The notes under the pieces: generated by a model
Database searches by the model: none
Seen by the model: only the letters and a program-made list of their open reading frames with translations
Told to the model about the DNA's origin: nothing
In this document: in pieces, positions 1 through 11,359 of the stretch
How the letters are laid out: each line of letters opens with the position of its first letter
How positions within the stretch are numbered: position 1 is the first letter of the stretch
Source of the DNA: Forsythia viridissima
Lineage: Eukaryota; Streptophyta; Magnoliopsida; Lamiales; Oleaceae
NCBI GenBank assembly: GCA_030279155.1
Contig: CM059038.1
Span: 27,502,212 to 27,566,211, forward strand
Reading direction: 5' to 3'
Length of the DNA stretch: 64,000 bases
Translations under genes and position numbers: made by a program

Positions 1-1165
1 CCGAGCCAAACAAGGTATGCAAACTACAGAAATCCATATATGGATTAACGCAAGCCTTTCGGAGCTGGAATCTTCATTTTGATATGACAATCAAAATGTT
101 TGATTTTATCAAGAATGAAGATGAACTATGTGTATAAAAGGTTAGTAGGAGCAAAATCGTGTTTCTAATTTTGTATGTGGATTACATACTTTAGGAAACG
201 ATGTCTCCGATGCCAAAAATCAGTAAAATTGTGGTTATCCAAAATTTCTCCATGAAGGATATGGGAGAGGCAACGTGTATTTTCGGTATAAAGATCTATA
301 GAGATAGATCTAAGAGAATGCTTGGCCTATCTCAAGTTATGTACATAGATAAAATCTTAAGAAGATTTAGCATATAAGAGTCCAAGAGAGGACTCTATCC
401 CATTTGGCATGGGAACAATATCTCAAACGAGATGTGTCCAAAGACACAAATTAAAAAAGATCGCATGGATAGAATTCCTTATGCATCAGCAATATGATCT
501 ATCATGCATGCAATACTATGTACTCGATCGGATGTTTTATATGCTTTGAGTGTCACAAGCAGGTTCCAAGCGAACCCTGGCGAGAAACATTGGATCGCAG
601 TCAAGAACATCCTTAAGTTCTTAGGAAGGACTAAAGACATGTTCTTGGTATATGGAGGAAATGAACTTAGAGTTCAAGGTTATGCCGATGTCAGCTTTCA
701 ATCAAATAAAGACATGTTCTTGGTGTATGGAACTAAAGACATGTTCTGGATATGTATTTACTCAAAATGGTGGTGCAGTCAGTTGGAAAAGTTCCAAACA
801 AGAAACGACTGCTAATTCAACTACAGAAGTCGAATATATAGCTGCTTCAGAAGCAGCAAAGAAAACAGTCTGGATCAAGAAGTTCATTACTGAACTTAGA
901 ATAGTTCCTAGCATTGTTGATCCAATAACTTGTATTGTGATAACAATGGAGCCATCGCACAAGCGAAGGAACCCAAGTCTCATCAATGATCCCGATATAT
1001 ATTGAGGCAGTATCATCTCATCAGGGAGATAATCTTAAGAAATTATATAAAGATAGAACGAGTCCTAACATACGATAATGTAGCAGATCCTTTGACAAAG
1101 TTGTTGTCCCAGCACAAGCATGATGGTCATGCTGAATTTGATGGTATTAAGATACCTGAGTGATT
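1..1165 (+). pseudogene. Ty1-copia pol remnant (RT and RNase H), cut by the window edge
   Basis: Degenerate copia polyprotein. The first 130 bases read KSIYGLTQAF, the conserved 'KSLYGLKQA' reverse-transcriptase motif. They are followed by remnants of the catalytic region (LYVDYIL in place of LYVDDML) and the 'MKDMGEA..FGIKIYRDR' block. RNase H follows at about 504-1016, with LGRTKDMFLVYGG, NGGAVSWKSSKQET and STTEVEYIAASEA. Several stops and frameshifts break the frame, and a local duplication of the KDMFLVYG codons disturbs the RNase H part. The stretch to about 1165 (PLTKLL..HKHDGHAEFDGIKIPE) is the usual polyprotein tail. The element's 5' half lies left of the window; its 3' LTR is at 2233-2725. 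Non-functional. Confidence 0.88.
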
Positions 1166-2232
1166 GGATCTAGTTTGTATGGGACATTTTGTGATATACT
1201 TTTTGTTAGACATTAAAGTATATGAACAAATTGATTAATTAAATGCTTGTCTACATTTTAATGGCATATCTGTTATTTTTAAATTTTATTATTTAAGATA
1301 ATAGAGTCCGAAGAAAAGTTCACAGTAACTTGTTAATCACAAGGTGTTGTGATTGTGAGATACAAGTTATAAATAACTTATTCTTGAAATATCCTTAGTC
1401 ATAGTAATAATGAGATACGGATATCATTATTGCGGATAGACTAGTATGTGTTGCATTTCTTTTGAAAGAAAGTAGTTGATCTTACGAGCTAAGATGTAGA
1501 TGGACATCTGAATGAACACATGAATGCATTATTATGAGAACATGACATTGGATGATCCGCCTAGAGATTCCACATGGATAACTATCCAAGCGTCAGTGGT
1601 AAATCTCTAATGCGCGGTTGTGGATTTGGTCCTTTGACTTGAGGACATCATAGAATCTTATATGAGGACCACTATACTTTGGCGAGCGTTTGATGGGGCT
1701 CGAAGATTTGAGTCACCAGGAAGACGTCGTACGGGTACAGTGAGAATCGTATGAAGGTTGTGAATGTCTAATATGAGGATTCGTCACTCTTGGAAAGTAG
1801 GAGATTATAACCTAATTTTTGCCCACTTAAGTTGATATAAATTTCCTCAGCCGGGGTGAAGTTATGAGTTGAAAATGTTTCAATCATAACTAGATTAAAT
1901 CAACGAAGAGTTGAGGTGAATAACATAATTGGTTGAAATGAGATTAACGCTGATCCATATCTCTTAACCAATTGGGTTATTTTGATGAAGGGATTATATT
2001 TCCACGGTAACCGCACATATATTGGTTCTGTCATACCACATGACATTTTCCTTCACATGGATTGCCTTGGCACATTGCTAGATGTCAATCTTGGACGGCG
2101 ACGTGAATTGTTCGATCTTGGTGAATCGATGAGAATATCACTGTGTTTGCCATCGTGAAAGGGAACCTAATGGGTCACACACATAAAGTGAGAATTGAGC
2201 ATCTGGAATTGGACCTTGTCCAAGTGGGAGAT
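1166..2232 (+). other. 3' untranslated region of the copia element, ending in a polypurine tract
   Basis: About 1.07 kb lies between the end of the pol remnant and the 3' LTR, with no open frame of note. It ends in the purine-rich tract AAGTGGGAG (about 2222-2230), directly before the LTR, in the position of the polypurine primer for plus-strand DNA synthesis. Confidence 0.65.
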
Positions 2233-2725
2233 TGTAAGAATTAATGTCCAAGGTCCAAATAGTTGGGTCAGACTTAATTACTTATTGGACTAAATTAATT
2301 AATTAGATTAATTAATTGGGCCTGTTTGTTGATGGGTTCTAGTTGGACTAGAACTAGGTCTAGGGTTAACCCTACCTATATATACAAGGCCATAACAGAT
2401 TAATCATAAGAAGTGTTGATCTTTAATTACTTTATAGCACAAGCAAAAGACAACCCAATCAACTTCTCCCAAAAGTTCTACTTTCATCTGTTCTTGATTG
2501 TGGAAGTCCAGATCTGTTCTTGCTGTGTGGATCACCATTGGAGGCTGGACATCTGGACAGCTGTGGTATTGAAGATCGCACCTCCAACTAATCAGAGAAT
2601 AAGATTCAAGATATTCATCAAAGGTAATCTTCTATCACGAACTCTATCTAAGTACAAGGTTGATCCGGGTTTAAAGGAATTGAATATTTAATTTCCGTTG
2701 TGCATGTATACCTCAATTCTTTACA
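2233..2725 (+). repeat. 3' LTR of the copia element (493 bp)
   Basis: The LTR begins TGTAAGAATT and ends AATTCTTTACA, so it has TG...CA ends within short inverted repeats. It directly follows a polypurine tract. A promoter-like CTATATATACAAGG lies near 2374-2387. A second copy of the family, inverted and about 90% alike by eye, is the solo LTR at 53180-53668. The bases after the LTR are GTTTA; the matching duplication would be outside the window. Confidence 0.85.
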
Positions 2726-2870
2726 GTTTACAATACAACGTGTGCATACAAAAGTGAGGATGAAAGAGTTTAAATATTCAAAAGAGCAAAAGGTTTAAAT
2801 TATCTTAACCAAACAAGTAAAAGAACAATTGTATCCTTCTAACATGACATAAGTATAAATACTATAATTA

Positions 2871-3542
2871 AGGATTGGTTTGATATTGCTGTGTTTTTAA
2901 GAGAATCAGTTTTTGCTGTGCTACACAAAGAATCAGATAAGTATTTGGTAAATTCTTATTTCATAATTGATGTATATTTCAAAATCAGTATTTAAGCGTT
3001 TGGTAACAAAAGTGATTTAGAGCTTTGATTGTATAAAATTACTAACATTGATTATAATAATATTATTTTATATTATTATTATCATGAGTAGTATTGTAAA
3101 ATTTATTTTTACTTCTATAACAATATGTAATATTATCAAATATTTTTTCAAGACAATGCATTTACCATAATTATTTTAAAATAAAAATAACATATATCTA
3201 TTAAATCTTAAAATTTTAAAACGTTAAAAAATAAAAGCATACTAATATTGTACAAAATCAATTAAATTTAAATTATTTGTGGAAATGCATTATAATTAGA
3301 ATATTAATAAATATGTGACATAAAAAGAATTGCTTTAATTAATTAAGGTCAAATTGGTATTTTAATAATTTATAGATAGAAAAGCTAAAAGCAGAATCTG
3401 AAAAGCTACCATTTTGATGTTTCTAAAAATCTGCTACCAGATGATATATATTATTTTAAAATCACTTTTTAAAAATTTATCAAACATATAAAACAACTTA
3501 TGATCAAAAGTTGGACTCCAAAATCAATCACAAACGAATCCT
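2871..3542. mobile_element. MITE-like non-coding element (672 bp)
   Basis: The ends are imperfect inverted repeats: AGGATTGGTTTGATATTG on the left, and AGGATTCGTTTGTGATTG on the right read as reverse complement. The interior is AT-rich and has no coding capacity. No clean target-site duplication is visible, so the superfamily is not assigned. It sits 13 bp inside what looks like the LTR start of the neighbouring minus-strand copia element. Confidence 0.45.
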
Positions 3543-3559
3543 GAATACACTAACATCCC

Positions 3560-5995
3560 CCTCTAAAACTCACGTTACGACAACAAGAAGCAAGAGAGTT
3601 TGTCAATCAAAAAACGAAAATGCTGAACGGGGTATGACTTGGTGAAAAAGTTAGCAAGTTGTATCAAAAAAAGAACAAAAGGTAAAGTAATGGTGTCATG
3701 CTGAAAGTGGTGTCGAATGAGATCACAGTCAATTTCAATGTGCTTTGTCTGTTCACAGAATACGGAGTTGTGAGAGATCTAAATAGCACTCTTGTTATCA
3801 CAATATCTATGAGTTGGAGTGTAAAGAGTAACACTTAAATCTGCAAGTAACCAATGCAACCATACAATTTCAGTAGTAGTGGATGTTATAGCATGATACT
3901 CAACTTCTGTAGAAGATTGAGAAACGACACTTTGCTTCTTACTTTTCCAAAAGATAAGAAAATCACTCAAAAATACATAGACACCAATGGTGGATTTACG
4001 GTATGTGGGGTCACTAGCCCAATCAGCACCAAAGTAAGCACGCATCTATAAAGATGAGTCCAATGGAAATAAAAGACTCTGAAAGCAAGTTCTATGAAAA
4101 TATCACAAAATACGAACAACAGCACCCCCAATGAACCATAGTAGGAGATGCAACAAACTAACTAACAATATGAACAACATATGAACGAGTAATAGTGAGA
4201 AATATTAAGTAACCAACCATAGTATGATATAAAGTAGGATATGTCAAAGGTATACCATCAAAAGGTGAATACCGAACATTAATCTCAATGGGAGTATCAA
4301 TAGTCCGTTGTATCAGTAAGACGAGTACGCTCAATGACGTCTGTGACATACTTAGAATGAGATAGAAGATAACCTTTAGGAGAATAAGCAACCTCTATAC
4401 CTAGGAAGTAAAGTAAGGGGCCCAAGTCCTTCATTTCAAATTGACGAGCAAATTCTGACTTCAGAACAATAATTTTATCAACATCATCACCCATAATAAT
4501 CATGTCATCAACATACAAAGAAAGACTAATACGATCTAATGAAGTGCACCGAACAAACTGAGCAGAATCATAATGACTGGAAGAAAAATAAGATTGACAA
4601 TAACAGTAGAAAAACTTCTCAAACCAGGCACGGAGTGTCTGTTTGAGAACATAAAGTGCCTTCTAAAGTTTGCAAACGTCTCTGTAATTATGGAAAATAC
4701 CAGGAGAGGGTACCATATAAACGTAATCTTGAAGATTCTCATTCAAGAAAGCATTCTTAACATCCATTTGAGAGATACTCCACCGACGAACAAAAACAAC
4801 AACATTAAGTGTACAAACAGTTGTCATCTTTATAATAGGAGCAAATATTTCTTCATAATCCATTCCATACTATGAATCACTTAACAACTAATCTGGCTTT
4901 GTTTTGCTCAACTGAGCCATCAGATTTAGTTTTGATCTTATAGACCTAACGAGAAACCAATAGCACGTTTGCCTGGTGGTAATGGAACAAAAAACCTCAA
5001 GTATCATTCTTATACAACACAGAAAGTTCTTCAACCATAGCCTGGTGCCAAAGAGGATCAAAAACTGCTTCTTTTATAGGAAAAGTGCTCAGAAAATTTG
5101 TGAATAGAAGTTAAGAAACAAGTAAAGAAATTTGAATAGAAAAAATAACTAAAATCTGGTAATTGAGTGGACTTACGAGAATGTTAAGGATATCGAAGAG
5201 GATGAGGATAATTTACAATCACTGGAGGTGCTTGAAAGGCCATAGAAGGAGAGGAAACATCAAAGACATCCTGAGCCAGTGAATTTGTACCTATAGTACA
5301 TAGAGTATCGATAATACATGGGGTATATGAGGGTCGACTAACTGTATCATCAAAAAATGGCTCAATGCAAATGAGTTCAAACTTAGTCGTAATATGAGAA
5401 TTATCAGGAATGAAAAAGAACGAGATATGCTCTAGAAACTCAACATGACAAGAGAAATACAAATTTTGACTAATATGATCAAAACAATGATAACATTCTT
5501 GACCTTCACCATAACCTAAAAATACACAAATAGCAGACCGTGGACTTAACTTCTACGCTCTACTTTAGGACGAAGAACAAAACAAGTACAACCAAAAACT
5601 CTCAAGAAAGAATAATCAGGAGGATGCCCATACAATGTTTCGAAATGTGACAAACCGAAAGTGTGAGAAGGTGAACTTTTATTTATTAAATGAATAGCAG
5701 TAAGGATTGATTCACCAAATTCACTAGGAATTTTAGCAGACAATATAAGAAAACGAGCAGTTTCAACAATATGCATATGTTTCCTTTCAGCAACATCATT
5801 CTGCTAAAGGGTATCAGTACAAGAGGTATGGGATACAGTTGCATCAGAAGTAAGCAATTTATAGAATTCAGGATAAGTATACTCTCCATCTAAATCACAT
5901 CTAAAAAACTTAATTACAGCAGAGTGTTGAGTTTTGACAAGTGATCGAAAAAATTTGTAAATAGACAAAAATCATAAGGACGTTTCATAAGATAA
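3560..5995 (-). pseudogene. Ty1-copia pol pseudogene (integrase, RT, RNase H)
   Basis: Read on the minus strand from about 5995 downward, the order is integrase, RT, RNase H, as in Ty1-copia. The integrase core and C-terminal part are at about 5990-5180 (AERKHMHIVETAR, FGESILTAIHLINK, HFETLYGHPPDYSFLRVFGC). RT is at about 4863-4297 (MDVKNAFLNENLQ, MYVDDMIIMGDD, MKDLGPLLYFLGIEV), and the catalytic YVDD is intact. RNase H is at about 4045-3779 (GADWASDPTYRKSTIGVYVF, STEVEYHAITSTTTEIVW, HRYCDNKSAI). Stops and frameshifts separate all pieces. At 3550-3566 the minus strand reads a polypurine tract followed by TGTTAG, a likely 3' LTR start, but the MITE at 2871-3542 begins 13 bp later. No gag and no 5' LTR were recognised. 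Confidence 0.87.
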
Positions 5996-8900
5996 ACCCA
6001 ACAATAATGAGTATTGTTGGGTTAAGAAGATCAACGTTAAGTAATTTTTTTTCTATAAATGTGTTTGGATATCTTACTTTTAAGTAAACATTTGCTCTTA
6101 TTTAAAAGTAGTTCTTACGTTTATGTCAAAATAAATAACTTATTTTTAACTTTCATTAACTAAGAAAGTTTTTTATATTTAAAACTTACTTATTAACGTA
6201 TAAGCAAATTTACTTTTTGTCTACAAAAATATTTGTACAACTTACTTTTTTCTTACTTTCAAGTAGAAAAAAAAACGCTTTTAAAAGTACATCTTATGTT
6301 AACTTATTTTTAAATTTAATTAATAAGAAAATTAATTATTTAAAATTTAATTAATTTAATTATAAATAAATTTACTGTTTTCCTACAAACATTTTTCAAC
6401 AAATTTTTTTTTTTACTTTTAATAAAAATAGTTATTTAAAAAAAAATAAACTTCACCTTAATGTCAAAATAGGTAATTCATAATTTTTAAATTTATTTTT
6501 TATAACTTACTTATTTACTTATAAATAAGGTTAATGACATTTCTATAGGTATAGCATGTGAGTATTTGGGTTCAGGGTTGAAGGTGGGTGGAGTACGGGG
6601 GCTTGTAACACAGAACGGGTTGGGGATGCGAAACAGCAAAGTTAAGTCCGCAAAAATATATTTTGGGATGTACTATTATTATTATTTTATATATATATAA
6701 CTCCACATAAATTATTTTTGGGAAAATTCAGGGTCATCTTCATTCGACCTATGGGCTCCCAAGTCATACCACCCAAAACGCCTTCATTTCAAGTCACATG
6801 GCCAACCAAAAATACATTTATACCCCTGTGTACAAAAGCTAAAATTTCAAAACGTAAAAAAACTTTGCAACCGTAAATATACGCTCCCTCACTCTCTATG
6901 TAACCGTAAAAAATCTCCCACAATAAACATACACTCCGCTCTTTATTTAACCACAAAAACTCTCCCACTGTAAAATTTCAATGGCGAAGGTAATTTTTTT
7001 CTTTAATTTCGGTGATAGTGTTACTATATTCGAAGTATTTGAGATGTTGGTATTGTTATCATTGTCGTTTGTTTTTTTTTCTTTTTTTTCTTCTATTAAT
7101 GACTTGATTGTAGTATGTCGTTTAGTTTCTTTTTTCCATTTCATATGTTTTATGTATCATATATTGTATTTTAGTTGAAATTGTTTGATATAATGTGCGA
7201 TACTGTTAATGTTTCGATATGTTGTTATTGTTTTGAAGTATTTGAGATGCTAGGCTTCTTTCGAGTGAGGATTTTCTATTATAATATCAGATTTGTCTCG
7301 CGAAAAAGTCAAGAAATTTTCAGGTTTCCTATATAAATGCGATACTATTAACGTTTCGAGTTAGAGTTCACTAAAAAAAATTTGTGATACGGTACTTGTT
7401 GCGAGTTAAAGTTTATGTCAAAACATGTAATTTAAGGGTGTTTGTGATTTGCAAGATATAAGTTGAACATTATCATTATATATATATATATATATACTAT
7501 TTCAAATACTAGGGATTTGAGTCATTTGTGATACTTTTTGAGATATTGTTGATATATATCTTCTTTCATGTGATGATTGAAATATCTATATTTTCTTTAC
7601 TTCTACGAAACATATACATATACATTGTTCATATATATCTTTCTTTTTCCATGTGACCGATTATCACATCGAATCTAAAATGAGAAAGGAAGCTCCAACA
7701 CTTTTTTTGTAGGTTGTTTAGCTGTTGGATCAATTTTCCGCCACCATGTCTCTCCATTATCACCGAAGAACAATGTCCAAGTTATTTCAGCTTTTATTCT
7801 TGATCCAATCAAAACCAATTTTGATTGAAGCTTTGAATCTTCCTTCAACGGTGTACATTTTTTCATTTGCTATTCTCTTGCGTGTCTTGGTTTCAGGATC
7901 ATTCAACCCTCCATGTCTTTGAAGACACCACTCCCACCTAAGTTGGCCAAGTGATTGCAGTTGGAACCGATGGCAAATCGAGTGAGTGAGGTTAACTCTA
8001 CATCATGTATGTTCCACTAAATCATTTTTAACTAGTTGTTTTTAGCCTTAGTTGCCATTGTAACTCGACTGGCCAAAGTTTTCGATCCTTACTATCAAGG
8101 AAATAAAGAATGAGAGGTCTGGATTTGTGAATATGTTTTACAGCTGACCAAACATGCATGTGTCGAGAATCTGGTGTGGTTGGAGTACTTCGTTGGTCGT
8201 TGGTGGTTGATTTGTAGATAAAATTGTTTATCTGGTTAATGATATTTATCATTATCCTGTTTGGTTTAGTTAGGTATAAGAACGAAAAAAAAAATCAATA
8301 TTAAAATAACATCTTTTCGTAAAAAGACAATTCTTCCTTTATTTGTAATTAAAAACAAAGTAAATAAAAAAATTAAAAGAGAAAAAAAAAGGGTAGAGCG
8401 GCGGAGGGTGGTGGCAATTATCCTAAGATATGGATATTCAAAAATATACTTGTTTTGTATTATAAAACTTATGCTCATCTTTTACCACAAAAATATTGAG
8501 TGAATCTGTTTCCAGGAAAAAAAAAATTTGTCACTCTTTTCGAGGATAAAATTTCTCTTCATTTTTTTCTTACATTATTATTCAGATAAAAGTGTATCCA
8601 TTTATCAATTCTGTCCAAACTAGGTAAAATAATTTTATCTATTATCTTTAACCATTAATCATATACCAAACATGTCCTTATTGTTTAATAAACAAAAATT
8701 TATAATTTTTGTCCCCAACTTTTTCAATCTGTTACTAATATATCCCCAACTAACTTTTTTAGCACCAGACAGGCAGACATCCTCAACCTTTCAATTAATT
8801 ATAAATCACGTCCCTAATGACAGATAGTGATAGATTTGTCATGCTCTTTAAATAAACAAAAATAAAATAAAGCTAAAAAATGAGAAAAAAAATTGTAAAA

Positions 8901-9590
8901 AAAGTTTCATAATTTTTTAAAAAGTACAAACTATCTTATTCGTTACACACCCGTCCACCCGCCCGCCCATGGCCATCACCTCCACACCACCACATCTATG
9001 TCTCCACAAACACACCACAACCCCTTAATCTGTCAGTAATTGTTAATTTAAGACGAGAAAATTTTCATCTCCTTAAATTAGCCATTAAATATTCATTAGT
9101 ACCATAAATTTATCAAGTTCAGATCCGACTACCTTTTCAATGCAACTAGAAATAGTGAGGTGGGTTTCTTTCATTTTCATTGCATTTTCACTTTAATTCA
9201 AGATCTATATAAAGATAAACACCGATTCCTGTTGTTGCATTGTGAGTTTTCAAAATCTTGAAGAATTTTTTTTCTTAACGACTACTAATGTGTGGTGTGG
9301 TTCTGCATAAGATTCTTGGATTCGAAAAAGAATATAAAAAATAGTTTTAAGTTTCATGTATTTATTCATCTTTTACTGTGAATGATCCATGAAAGACTCT
9401 TAGGATTCATCATGATGTTTCTAAATCTGAATTCAAGAAAGCTTGCTGAGCTTGCTCTTCAGGTTAATTTCTTGAAAGATTCTTATGAAAATCTTTATTC
9501 TTCTCAACGTGTGTTTTTAAATTTTTGAAATTATAAATCTTGAAATGGTGTTCTTCTTTATTATCCTATCATGTTGATTGTGGTGGGATG
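5996..9590. other. AT-rich intergenic region, no gene recognised
   Basis: Long A/T-rich stretches contain only short open frames. A minus-strand frame of 63 codons at 7675-7866 matches no family I know. Simple repeats include an AT run near 7479-7497. A C-rich stretch near 8947-9010 has no evident function. Confidence 0.6.
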
Positions 9591-9593
9591 ATG

Positions 9594-10229
9594 TGAGGTG
9601 AGGTGAGGGTATAATGTGTGAGGAAGAAGATATTTTGTACTTTTTAGAAAGTTATGAGATTTTTTTACAATTTTTTTGTTTTTTTGTTTTGTTTTTTTTT
9701 TTTTTTTTTTGCTTTCTTTTATTTTTGTTTACTAAAAGAGAATGGCAAATCCATCATTATCTATCATTAGGGTTGTAATTTGCAATTAATTGAAGGTTTA
9801 ATTAAACTCACATTCCTCATTCTTTCAACTTCATAAAAATATCATATTTATTCATTCTTATTTACAAATATCATCTTTATTTTTTTATTAATTCGCACAG
9901 ATGGTCTCCATTAACAATTTTACTCATGTCATCAATAAATTAAAGAGTAAAAAAATTGGGTTCTTGACCTTTTTAAAAGTGTAAATAAATTATAAATAAT
10001 TTTTAAAAATTAAAAGAGAAAGAAAAAAAGTCTATCTTCCCCACCCCACCCCACCCCACCCCACCCCACCCCACCCCATCCTCAGAGTTTGGGCCGACAA
10101 CCGGGAGGGAGTTGTACCAGGGTGGGGATGGGTAAGATGACTCCTTTTTTTAAATTTTTATTTTTTTATTTTTTTAATTATTATAAATAATATAATGTGA
10201 ATGTACTACTTTGTCCTTGTTAAATTGGT
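9594..10229 (+). repeat. A/T-rich repeat family R, unit 1
   Basis: First of three consecutive related units. Shared landmarks, in order, are: a GAAGAAGATA..TTTGTACTTTTT block (about 9625), an AATCCATCATTAT block (about 9748), an ATTAATTCGCACAGAT block (about 9888), a CCCCACC-rich block with five-base periodicity (about 10041-10077), a GGTTTGGGCC-like block (about 10086) and AATATAATGTGAATGTACTAC (about 10187). The next unit starts about 636 bp later. No coding capacity. Confidence 0.6.
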
Positions 10230-10533
10230 TAAATTTAGGTGGTGGTAGAATGTGTGATGAAGAAGATACTTTGTACTTTTTGAAAAGTTATGAGACTTTT
10301 TTGCAATTTTTTCTTATTTTTGTTTTTTTTAGCTCTCTTATTTTTTTTATTTAAATAGTAGAGCAAATCCGTCATTATTTGTTATTAAAGACGTGATTTG
10401 TAATTATTTGAAGGGTTAATTACACTCATAATTCCCATTCTTTCAGCTTTGTAAGTTATAACAATATCATCTTTATTCATTTTTATTCGCAGATATCATT
10501 CTCATCATTTCATTAATTCGCACAGATAGTTCA
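10230..10533 (+). repeat. Repeat family R, unit 2, left part (split by the Tat element)
   Basis: This carries the same first landmarks as unit 1 and stops within the CACAGATAGTTCA block at the Tat insertion. It resumes at 19771 after the duplicated GTTCA, so the Tat element landed inside this unit. Confidence 0.65.
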
Positions 10534-11279
10534 TGTTACCACATGATTACAATACGGCCGCCACGTCAGCACAGGCCCCATCCAAGCCCAGTAAGGGCCC
10601 AATTCGTAATCTATCAAGAACCTTATCTGGGCCCCTGCTAGGGCCGGGGAAGGGCCCGTCACGAGCTTAGGCCTTCGGCCAGAAATTTGCGAGTCATGAG
10701 GAGGGTCTCGGCGCCCGCATGCGAACCATAGGGCCTCGTCAGGCCTCGCGTCACTCGGTATGCCGGGGGAACCAGAGAAGTAATTAAAGAAAGATTGCGT
10801 TGGATTGGGCGCACGAACCTCCACAAGGAAACACAATCATGATCTCCTAAAATCATGCAACGTGATAAACTCAAGGAAGGAAGGCGATCTCGGGTATCCT
10901 TATCACATAAGGAAGGAAGACCCGATTGGGGATCTAATTGATTTCGTCTTCCAAATCAATTAGGATTCTTGCGCTATAAAAACAATGCCTCCGATTGTTC
11001 CAAGGGACGCACTTTTTACGCTTACGAATCCCACCCTAAACTCTGCTCAAACTTCTGCCTGCTTGTCTCTCCCACACTCCTATTTTGTACCCGCCCCCGC
11101 GTATTCTTTATATACCGGCTGTTGACTTGATCGTCGGAGTGCCAACGATCGCCGGACCCCTTTTCTCCGGAGATCTTGGTGCCTAACGGTCGTCCTAGTG
11201 TGCAGGTAACATACGAGCTGGCAGAGGAGTGACTGGAGATCTGTTGGCACGTGGACTGGTGCAGGTTCAGACGTCAACA
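10534..11279 (+). repeat. 5' LTR of the Tat element
   Basis: Begins TGTTACCACA and ends CGTCAACA. It contains a TATAAA box at 10975-10980 (GCGCTATAAAAACAATG), a plausible core promoter with transcription starting some 30 bases later. Differs from the 3' LTR by about 13 substitutions and no indels. Confidence 0.93.
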
Positions 11280-11282
11280 GAT

Positions 11283-11300
11283 TGGCGGCGTCTGTGGGAA
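11283..11300 (+). promoter_or_regulatory. Primer-binding site of the Tat element
   Basis: The sequence TGGCGGCGTCTGTGGGAA starts three bases after the LTR. The opening TGG pairs with the CCA end of a tRNA, as expected for minus-strand priming. The exact tRNA was not determined. Confidence 0.75.
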
Positions 11301-11359
11301 CCGAGAAGCCTTACACGACCCAGTGCTTTTGGTAAAACGTGTCTTCTGCCCAGAGGAGC

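Noticed and set aside
7675..7866. Minus-strand 63-codon frame with Trp-rich stretch (GETWWRKIDPTAK)
   Set aside because: No family recognised, no neighbouring exon found, and no start context; could be a gene fragment, but it is not supported.
10041..10077. C-rich five-base repeat as a telomeric or G-quadruplex signal
   Set aside because: CCCCA repeats here are part of a variable microsatellite in the R units; plant telomeres use CCCTAAA.
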